NCBI RefSeq assembly: GCF_900604945.1
Contig: NZ_UWPB01000002.1
Coordinates: forward strand, 496,001-560,000
Direction: 5' to 3'
Origin: Ruminococcus sp. Marseille-P6503
Lineage (GTDB): Bacteria; Bacillota; Clostridia; Oscillospirales; Ruminococcaceae
DNA length: 64,000 bases
Shown: positions 16,232 to 23,591 of the stretch, piece by piece
Position numbering within the stretch: position 1 is the stretch's first letter
Layout: each line of letters starts with the position of its first letter
Notes under the pieces: model-generated
What the model was told of the DNA's origin: nothing
The model's database searches: none
Seen by the model: the letters and a program-made list of their open reading frames with translations, nothing else
Translations under genes and position numbers: made by a program

Positions 16232-18043
16232 TTAATCCTCCGTTGCAGCAAGACTATCTAAAATTGTTTGAGTTAAGAACATCAAATCGTGTTCATTACC
16301 TAAAATGTAAATTGATTGATCAAAGTTTTGTTTTAATTTGTTAATATAGTTTTTTAGAGTTATTTCAGATGAGGGCCTTGTAATTAAATTGCAAAAATCG
16401 GTTAATGATTTTTCCATAGGGAAAACTACAATTGCGACAACTCGACTGTTAAAGCTTTCGGCATAAAGACATGTCCTTTTTATATAGTCAATATCATCAT
16501 TTAAATTTACTAAGAGTATGGTGATGTCAGGCAACACAGACATAAAGAAATTATTGCTTTCTAAAGATAAATTTGAAGTTAAGTAATAATCATAAGGGAT
16601 AAGAGATGATTGTCCCCCTACTATTATTAAATCTGCATTAGAACTTTCGATATTATGAATAGCTTGGTTTATTGCTTGAATAAATTCATAGTTATAAATA
16701 TCAACAGAGGAATTATATCCATATGCAAATTGATAATCAAATCCAAATAAACAGGAAGTAGGTTCAGAGCCTATTTGGCCAACTTTGTAACCAATTTCAA
16801 TAAACTTTTTTCTTAGTTGAAGTTGCAAAGTAAATTTTCCTTGTTTTGATGAGGTGCCAAATACACCAACAATTGGTTTATTGCTAACAAATAGTTTTCC
16901 TCTATTTTCTATAGGAACTGCTTCCTTACCTACAGTTGGAAAAAATACTTGGTAATTATTATAAATAAGATTGCCGAAGTCATCATAAAAAGTACGGTGT
17001 GGTCTGTCGAAGCAATAAATTTTCTTGTTATGTTCTAATGCTTTATTTATATACTCTTTTAATAAATCCTTTTTCAGTAATTTGCTTATAATGTTAACAT
17101 GACCTAAAATTAGCATATCGAAATCTTCTTCCCAATTTATATTTTCGATATTTTCTACATATTTAGTACCCTCATAACTAAAATTATCAATTAGGTCAGC
17201 TAAAGGTTTACCTACATTTCCACAATATTTACTATCATAAAAATGCGAAATTTCAAATTTTAACATTTCCGAAAAACGTAAAACAGAGTGCATCTCTTTA
17301 TTCATTGGAAATGTAACTGCTTTTTTCACACCATCTAAAAAATTTTTTTTATTGAAATAGCCAGATCTTTTTTCATCTACTAATTGACTTTTACTAGCGA
17401 GAATATCAAAAAGGTCTTTTTTATTTTTTATTGAATAAGGCAAATTGCAGATGTTATTATAAATTAATGCGGAAACATAAGCGGCAGCATAACTGGTACC
17501 TGAAACAATCATCTGTTTATTATCAATCCATTGTACTCTATAAAAATTCTTAGGCATAGTAATGTCTATAATATTGCTATTAGAAATAATTAAATTAGAT
17601 ATATTTTCATTAATATCTACGCCTATAACCTGAGTCATACAAGCTGGATACGACATAAAACCTTCATTATTAAAAGGACTTATAATTAATGTACCGTTTT
17701 TAGTTATTTCAGTTATTATATTGTTCAATTTGTCAAGATTATCAGCGCATTTCAAGCCTGAACTTATGTTTATAATTTTACATTCAATATAATTATAAAC
17801 AAATTCTAAAGCGTCAATATAATAGTTAAAATCAGTATCTAAGCTATTAAATGCCTTAATGATAAATATTTTGCTTTTAGGTGCATTTTGTTTTATTATA
17901 TCATATATTGCTGTTCCATGACCAAATGTATCGGAGACATCGTTTCCTTTATTCAAACAATTGTATCTTCCCTCAATATTTTCAATACATTTGGGAGCTA
18001 TTCCTGTATCTATAATAACAATATCTGACTTTATTTTTGACAT
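16232..18043 (-). CDS. S8 subtilase fused to DUF1611-like P-loop domain
   Basis: A 603-residue cytoplasmic-looking protein without signal peptide. Residues 1-240 are a compact subtilase: Asp12 (DTG), His42 (GHGT), oxyanion Asn near 125, Ser184 (GTSYAAA). Residues 250-600 resemble DUF1611: a Rossmann-like part, Walker A GTSSKQGKFT (396-405) and GGQSSL (476-481). Subtilases in peptide clusters often remove leaders, so the likely substrate is the 58-residue peptide encoded divergently at 18532. DUF1611 proteins include P-loop acyltransferase-like members, so the C-terminal half may modify or activate rather than cleave. First gene of the minus-strand operon, with a strong AGGAGGAAT site. Confidence 0.8.
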   Translation of the reverse strand: MSKIKSDIVIIDTGIAPKCIENIEGRYNCLNKGNDVSDTFGHGTAIYDIIKQNAPKSKIFIIKAFNSLDTDFNYYIDALEFVYNYIECKIINISSGLKCADNLDKLNNIITEITKNGTLIISPFNNEGFMSYPACMTQVIGVDINENISNLIISNSNIIDITMPKNFYRVQWIDNKQMIVSGTSYAAAYVSALIYNNICNLPYSIKNKKDLFDILASKSQLVDEKRSGYFNKKNFLDGVKKAVTFPMNKEMHSVLRFSEMLKFEISHFYDSKYCGNVGKPLADLIDNFSYEGTKYVENIENINWEEDFDMLILGHVNIISKLLKKDLLKEYINKALEHNKKIYCFDRPHRTFYDDFGNLIYNNYQVFFPTVGKEAVPIENRGKLFVSNKPIVGVFGTSSKQGKFTLQLQLRKKFIEIGYKVGQIGSEPTSCLFGFDYQFAYGYNSSVDIYNYEFIQAINQAIHNIESSNADLIIVGGQSSLIPYDYYLTSNLSLESNNFFMSVLPDITILLVNLNDDIDYIKRTCLYAESFNSRVVAIVVFPMEKSLTDFCNLITRPSSEITLKNYINKLKQNFDQSIYILGNEHDLMFLTQTILDSLAATED

Positions 18044-18075
18044 TATGATTCCTCCTATCTTTTATAATTACTTTT

Positions 18076-18104
18076 ATTATACATCAGTTTTTTGATAAAG
18101 TCAA
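18076..18104 (-). promoter_or_regulatory. promoter of subtilase-ACP-ABC operon
   Basis: On the minus strand TTGACT (18104-18099), 17-nt spacer, TATAAT (18081-18076), about 35 nt before the subtilase start. Confidence 0.7.
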
Positions 18105-18133
18105 CAATTTTAGACATTTATCGCAAAAAACTA

Positions 18134-18161
18134 TTGACTTTATTATTTTTTGTAGTATAAT
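18134..18161 (+). promoter_or_regulatory. promoter of precursor-peptide operon
   Basis: TTGACT 18134-18139, 16-nt spacer, TATAAT 18156-18161. It is back to back with the subtilase promoter and shares the word TTGACTTTAT. It implies a leader of about 360 nt before the peptide gene. Confidence 0.65.
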
Positions 18162-18169
18162 ATAAATAT

Positions 18170-18531
18170 AGGTTAATCTATTTAATCACATGAAATTTTA
18201 CAAAAAAATCTATAGAGAAACATGATTTATAGATAAATTTAATTATTGTTAGTGAAAACATTGAAAGAGCTTTAGCCATGGGTTTAAAATGCGTGTTGAT
18301 ATACTCAGAAACAATGTATCGACATAGCAGATCAATTTGAAAAAATGTTGAAAAAATGAACGCTGTAGTGAGAGCATGGATGACATATACATAAGACTTT
18401 TGTTCTAAGGATAATTATGTGATTTCAGTCATTGCTTTTATTATAGTCTATACATGAGTATGAGTAAACCATACAGATTAGCTATGGTTTATTCTACTAT
18501 AAATAATTATTGTCACAGGAGGTGAAAATAA
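18170..18531 (+). promoter_or_regulatory. long untranslated leader of precursor peptide with hairpin
   Basis: No convincing gene. A 9-bp perfect inverted repeat, TAAACCATA (18465-18473) and TATGGTTTA (18483-18491), lies about 40 nt before the peptide start. A 20-codon frame at 18278-18340 lacks a ribosome site. The length suggests a regulatory leader or a decayed gene. Confidence 0.4.
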
Positions 18532-18708
18532 ATGAATAAAGTTAAACTTGTGAAAATCCGTAAGTCAGCAAGTGAAAAGCCTACACTTTATAGTACAGAG
18601 AGTAATAAGCAGCAGCAGCCTTCTAAATTTAATACTTTTAGCAATGGTTGGTATGTACCATCAAACGATGTGGCCAGATTTGCTCGCGGCTCAGGAACAG
18701 CTTTCTAA
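18532..18708 (+). CDS. small peptide, probable RiPP precursor
   Basis: A 58-codon ORF with an excellent AGGAGGTGA site. The first half is basic and polar (MNKVKLVKIRKSASEK, a QQQ run at 27-29), leader-like. The C-terminal third is aromatic and Gly/Ser-rich (FSNGWYVPSN at 36-45, then FARGSGTAF as the last nine residues). It has no Cys, no double-Gly site and no signal peptide, so it is not a standard lantibiotic, sactipeptide or class II bacteriocin. Its place between two divergent promoters of a modification/export locus, and the hairpin right after its stop, are typical of precursor genes. Function is inferred from context. Confidence 0.72.
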   Translation: MNKVKLVKIRKSASEKPTLYSTESNKQQQPSKFNTFSNGWYVPSNDVARFARGSGTAF

Positions 18709-18720
18709 AAAGTTGGTAGC

Positions 18721-18757
18721 AAATAACGGTCATGACTATGTGTCATGACCGTTATTT
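18721..18757 (+). terminator. strong hairpin after peptide gene (partial terminator or stabiliser)
   Basis: Perfect 16-bp stem, AAATAACGGTCATGAC at 18721-18736 and its complement at 18742-18757, with a 5-nt loop and an AT-rich tail (AATATTATTA) rather than a run of T. It separates the peptide from the next gene, which suggests high peptide and lower enzyme expression from one promoter. Confidence 0.7.
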
Positions 18758-18788
18758 AATATTATTACAAAAAGGTGGTGTATTAAAA

Positions 18789-20318
18789 ATGGGAAGTGAA
18801 AAATTGCCTATAAATACAAGTCCGTTTATAAGGACATATCCAGAATATTTGTTTATTGATACGATAATAAATAACGAATTTACAAATAGTGACTGTATTG
18901 CTAGTATATATATTAAAGATTATGATAAAAGTAAATGGGATTTCTATATTCGAAAGTCAGGTCTTTGTGTCGAAAATAATACTGTTAAGTTTTATAGAAG
19001 AAGTTTTAACATTTCCTCCGCAAGAGCTTTTTTTAGAAAAGTTAATAATGTAAATGATACAGCGGTGTTTCATATAGAACATCAGCAGTATACTAATCGC
19101 TGGGATTGCTTATTATTTTTTGTCGATCAAAATAATTCCAAAGATAAATTAAATTATTATCCTTCTATGAGTTTTGTATTTGGAAGATATTGCAGCGGAG
19201 AAATGTTCGCTATAACAAATGGGGAATATCATAAGATTGATGGTAATGATAGTTATAAATTAATAACGTGGATAAAACTTTGCATTAGTGAAGATGATAT
19301 AGCAGTTTATGGTTCATTTGATGGGATATTATGGAGACTAATTTGTAAATGTGGTAATTTGGGGATATATCCTAGAAACAATACGAAAATTGGCTGTGTT
19401 TCTTGTTTGCTTAATAATCAATATTATAAATGGTTATGCAATAATTTTATTCAAATTAAATTTAATCCAAATGATGAGTGTAGTATGGATTACACAGATT
19501 TTATTAGAAAGGATTATAAAAATTATTATATAAATCCTTTTCTTAAATGTTCTTATGATAATTATAATACATTGAAAAAGTGGTATAATGGATTGTGGAA
19601 TTATATAGTAGCAGGAATACAGCAAAAACGATATATGGAAATTAAATTGAATGAATACTATATCCCAGGATTACAAGCATATCAGAAAATTAATTACTTT
19701 CACGAAAGTTTAATTTACGGATATAATGATGAACATAACAGCGTGTATATTTTATCTATTTATCAAGGTAAACCAAAGGCTTTAGAAGTATCGTATGAAT
19801 ATATACAAAAGGCATGGCTAAAGTCTTCAATAGTTACTTTTGAGTTTTGTCCCAACATGGATAATTATAACTTGGATATTATACATATTTATGATAGAAT
19901 TTGTGATTATTTAAGCAGCCGTAATAGTTCTGAAGATCATCAATATATTTCAGAAATAAATAACGGAGTTTTTGGTTTGAATATTTATAAAGCAATTCAA
20001 AGTTGCAGTAAAATGAAATCAGTATTTTTAAGCGACGTTAGAGCGGCATTTTTAATAAAAGAACATAAGTTGTGCATGATTACTAGATTTCGCTATTTAA
20101 AAGAGTTAGGTTTTATTCCTCAAAAGGAATGGAAGCTTATTAGAAGCTATTTAAGTAAGATAGTTGATATATCAGAACGCATTTTACTGTTAGTTATGAA
20201 AAACAGTACAGTAGAAAGTCTTGATGTTCAGAGCCGTATATGGTCAGCTTTAAATAATTTATATTTATATGAAAAAAGTTGCTATAGTTTGTTTAAAGCA
20301 ATTTTTGAGGTTATTTAA
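18789..20318 (+). CDS. BtrH-like acyltransferase with lectin-like N-terminal domain
   Basis: About 509 residues from ATG 18789 (AAGGTGGTG site; the longer frame from 18732 runs through the hairpin and is rejected). Residues about 20-225 look like a DUF1349/concanavalin-type jelly roll (e.g. AVYGSFDGILWRLI). Residues about 245-509 resemble the butirosin BtrH N-terminal (C39-peptidase-like) proteins of Firmicutes, with NYFHESLIYGYNDE at about 302-315 and a C-terminal helical half. BtrH moves an acyl group from a carrier protein to an amine, and this island has a lone carrier protein, so acylation of the peptide or a product is a reasonable inference. Domain calls are from motif memory. Confidence 0.6.
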   Translation: MGSEKLPINTSPFIRTYPEYLFIDTIINNEFTNSDCIASIYIKDYDKSKWDFYIRKSGLCVENNTVKFYRRSFNISSARAFFRKVNNVNDTAVFHIEHQQYTNRWDCLLFFVDQNNSKDKLNYYPSMSFVFGRYCSGEMFAITNGEYHKIDGNDSYKLITWIKLCISEDDIAVYGSFDGILWRLICKCGNLGIYPRNNTKIGCVSCLLNNQYYKWLCNNFIQIKFNPNDECSMDYTDFIRKDYKNYYINPFLKCSYDNYNTLKKWYNGLWNYIVAGIQQKRYMEIKLNEYYIPGLQAYQKINYFHESLIYGYNDEHNSVYILSIYQGKPKALEVSYEYIQKAWLKSSIVTFEFCPNMDNYNLDIIHIYDRICDYLSSRNSSEDHQYISEINNGVFGLNIYKAIQSCSKMKSVFLSDVRAAFLIKEHKLCMITRFRYLKELGFIPQKEWKLIRSYLSKIVDISERILLLVMKNSTVESLDVQSRIWSALNNLYLYEKSCYSLFKAIFEVI

Positions 20319-20464
20319 TAAACGTTTTTGGCTATGATTGTATTAAGCGTTAAGAAACGTTTTACCAAAATTACAGACATAAAACAGTATGAATACATGA
20401 CTTCTGTCATTCTCATGCTTAATTGTTTGCAAACAAAGTTATTATATAAGGAATGGTTTGTTGG

Positions 20465-21777
20465 TTAGCATATACGAAGTGGAATTGCAAGTATCATGTG
20501 GTATTTGCAACACTTATATGAATCACACAAAGGCAATTGAGATGTGATAGCACAGTTTTCTTTTGCACTAGATATGTATCCGATTACCCGAAAGAACTCG
20601 TTATAGTCCTCTTTAGTGCAACTTTTAATAAAGATACGGCAGTAACACTCATCGTTTTTGTCGACGATATAGATACGCTCCACAAAGGATTGTATCAGCG
20701 TTACCAGCGCATCCGGCTGTGCGTCCTTTGCGTATTTACCGAAGGACAACAGCCTTTCTTTTGTTTCTTCAATATTTCGGACAGTATACATCTGATTACG
20801 CTTGCTGTCCTCTAACTTTTCAGGCAGAGAACACTAACCTCACGCAACTTGTCAACAGGTCTTTTACATTTTCCTGAATAAAGCGTATCAGGTTGTCGCT
20901 TGCATTACGCATATTTTTTACCTGATTGGAAAATGCCGTTTTATGCTGCGCTTTCTTTTTTCAATTATGTTAATTTCTGATTATTTTAAAAATTACTAGA
21001 AATATCTGAAGTTTTGTAAAGTATTAACTGACTTTATCAGAATGATTAGATGATTGCTTTACTACAAATTTATCAAGCAGTACGCCGTCAACAGCTTGGA
21101 AAGTACCTTTGTTTTCGCGGTAGTTGGCGCAGACACACTTAAATTCTGGCTTGTCATTTGTCCAGCGGTTAGATTCGGAAACTACTCTGAGCCGCTTACC
21201 GCAGAAAAGACAGTAAATAAGTCCTGAGAGCAAAGCATTGGTCTTGTGATGCGGTCTGTTGTACTTCCTGGCTATATCATCTAATATGTTTTGTTTATCT
21301 GTCCATATGTTGACTCGGAATAAAGCCCTCGTGTCTGCCGACAAAAAATCCATTCAGAAACAGGTTTTGCGGACATAATCTGCACAAATTCCAGTGAAAT
21401 AGAGGTACTATCTACATTTTCAAATCTCTCTTGGTCTGTCTTGTTGTACGCAGATAAACTGTGCTGAACGCCAAAAGCGGAAAGCTTCTCGCATAACCTT
21501 TGCCGTTTTCGTAAAAATAGTTATACACATTTTAATCAGCAACACAGTAGATGGGTTTTTGGGGAAAAGCTTTGTGGCTGAAGCATTGACTTTAGAGCCT
21601 GCTTTGGTTCGGTAGCCGAGTTTGTTCAATAAGGTCGGGCTGAAAACCCGTTAAATTTATCCTTTGAGCCTTTATCAAGTGCAGGATTTTCATCTTCGGG
21701 CATTTTCTCTCCGCCGAGCTTTCCTTCGTGATATGCAGTGATGAGAGCATATACCTTGTCAATGATATTACTTTCAA
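20465..21777 (-). pseudogene. decayed large serine recombinase
   Basis: Three separate minus-strand frames add up to pieces of one recombinase: about 21777-21420 (NKLGYRTKAGSKVN, recombinase-domain region), 21353-21024 (zinc-ribbon piece ALLSGLIYCLFCGKRL and VDGVLLDKFVVKQ) and 20791-20465 (C-terminal coiled/DUF4368-like piece, LLSFGKYAKDAQPDALVTLIQSF). Frameshifts and stops separate them, and the catalytic N-terminus is missing. It marks an old mobile element at the right edge of the AT-rich island. Confidence 0.75.
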
Positions 21778-21780
21778 CCA

Positions 21781-22518
21781 TTATAGTTTCTCCAAAACTT
21801 CAATCATTTCTCTCCAATCGTGAATATGCAGATATTCAAAATCTATATTCATTTCCGCATTGTCACGAACAGAAGGGTTTTCTTCAGCAGTAGAACCTTC
21901 ATACAGAACAGGGAACATTCCTACACTATATGCGCCATCTACATCGGCATACACGCTGTCACCGCAAAACCATACCTTGTTTGCTGAAAGTCCTGCTTTT
22001 TTGAGTGCAATCTCAAACAAAATCGAATTGGGCTTACGGATAAAATAATCACTTGAAGTCATAACAAATTCAAATTTATTGTTCGGCAGCAACCGGTTTA
22101 ACCGCTTTGTGAGGGCTTCGCCCGACCATGAAAGATTGCTGATAACTGCCGTCTTGATATCTTTTTCATTAAGATAATCAATCATTCTGTCAGCATCGGG
22201 CATAATTGCGCCTACTGACGCGCTGTCCCAGAACACAGTTTCCATTTCTGACGGAGAAAGAGAAAACTCTATACCGAGATAGTCATAAAGCGTTTTATTT
22301 GCAGCCTGCCCACTGATTTCATATCCGTACTCACGCACTTTAGCGACATGCTTGCCATAAATAAGCTCTGCGGCTTTTCTAATATCCTCAACAGTGCAAT
22401 TATGGGAATTTTTTGTAGCATATTTTAAAAGCTCTGCGTTACCACGGTCAGAGTTCCAATCAGGCTCGTATAAAAGCGTATGCCCGTAGTCAAAAATTAT
22501 CATTTCGGGTTTTGTCAT
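21781..22518 (-). CDS. HAD-superfamily hydrolase (DxG motif I)
   Basis: A 245-residue HAD-like phosphatase. Motif I is IIFDYGHTL, with the nucleophile Asp but Gly instead of the second Asp; motif II VISNLS, motif III Lys around IRKP, motif IV WFCGDSVYADVDGA. A helical cap lies between motifs I and II. Starts within the end of the upstream HAD gene (4-nt overlap), so they are co-translated. Substrate unknown; loss of the general acid Asp may weaken phosphatase activity. Confidence 0.8.
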   Translation of the reverse strand: MTKPEMIIFDYGHTLLYEPDWNSDRGNAELLKYATKNSHNCTVEDIRKAAELIYGKHVAKVREYGYEISGQAANKTLYDYLGIEFSLSPSEMETVFWDSASVGAIMPDADRMIDYLNEKDIKTAVISNLSWSGEALTKRLNRLLPNNKFEFVMTSSDYFIRKPNSILFEIALKKAGLSANKVWFCGDSVYADVDGAYSVGMFPVLYEGSTAEENPSVRDNAEMNIDFEYLHIHDWREMIEVLEKL

Positions 22519-23135
22519 AATAGTACCTCTAAAATATCCCGCAATCCTTCCACAGCATAATCCGCCTGCTGAAATTCATTTACCGGCTGCTGATATGCGT
22601 TGAAGCCTTGTTTTACCCATATGGTTTTCATTCCAAGCCTTTTTGCAGGCTCGATGTCATTGTCAAGCCTGTCGCCTATCATAAAAGAATTTTCGGGCGG
22701 ACACTCCGCGCGGCTTAACGCTCTGAGAAAAATCTCCTTGTCGGGCTTTGCGACGCCTTCCTCGGCAGACGCTGCAACAAGTCGTATGTATTTCATAAGC
22801 CCCCAGCTTTCAAGACGGGACTGAGTACCTAAAGATTGATTTGCAATTATACCTATATTGTATCCTTGTTCCGATAATGTTTTAAGGACGTTTTCGGCTT
22901 CGGGATAAGGCTTCATATCCTCCGTATGCCAAGAAGTTTTAGTCAGTCCGAAAAATTTGATTGCTTCGACGTCACTTTTGAGATTCTGTTTTGCAAAGAA
23001 TATGCGTTTCTCGTTGAACTGCTCAAAGGTAATGTCTGTTCCCTCAATAGCGTCACGAATACGGTGGTTGTAGCATTCGGTTTCGTCAATCAGCGTTGAA
23101 CCTATATCAAAGAAAAGCCATATAGATTTGCTCAT
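22515..23135 (-). CDS. HAD-superfamily hydrolase (DxG motif I)
   Basis: A 206-residue HAD-IA-like protein. Motif I LFFDIGSTLIDE, again with Gly at the second Asp position; motif II GIIANQS; motif III KPDKEIF; motif IV MIGDRLDNDIEPAKRLGM. First gene of a two-gene operon with the next HAD. Ribosome site GGAGGC. Substrate unknown. Confidence 0.82.
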   Translation of the reverse strand: MSKSIWLFFDIGSTLIDETECYNHRIRDAIEGTDITFEQFNEKRIFFAKQNLKSDVEAIKFFGLTKTSWHTEDMKPYPEAENVLKTLSEQGYNIGIIANQSLGTQSRLESWGLMKYIRLVAASAEEGVAKPDKEIFLRALSRAECPPENSFMIGDRLDNDIEPAKRLGMKTIWVKQGFNAYQQPVNEFQQADYAVEGLRDILEVLL

Positions 23136-23591
23136 TACAAAGCCTCCTCAAAAAAGTTATAATCTGTGCAATGGTGTTCCGCGCCTGATTTTAAGCGGGC
23201 CAAATCAGACTTTGCTTCGATTTAAATGCAACAATTCAAGTATAGCATAAAAGCCCCTATTTATCAAGGACAATAGCAAAAAGCCGTGGCTAACTATCGT
23301 TCGCTTGTCAATGATACGTTACGCTTTCCTCAAAGAATATGATGGAATGAATATTTGCGGGCAAGCCGCGCTGTCAGCCCCGTTCCGTTGTATGCCCGGA
23401 GCTCTCTCATTGGAAACGGGAAAGCTTTAACCAGCTTCTTAAGAAAATCTGCCGAGCTTTATGTTTTTTTAATTATTTCACTACCCGTTGACGAAACCGT
23501 GCTTACCGTGCTATACTGTTCATTAAAGAAAAACGTCTCTTCACAAAAATTGTAAAGATATTATTTTAAACGCGAAAGGCAGGTTTATTTT
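23136..23591. other. divergent intergenic region with GH127 promoter
   Basis: No gene seen; a plus-strand frame at 23355-23555 has no ribosome site or recognisable content. A promoter for the GH127 gene fits at TTGACG 23488-23493 and TATACT 23512-23517 (18-nt spacer). Confidence 0.5.
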
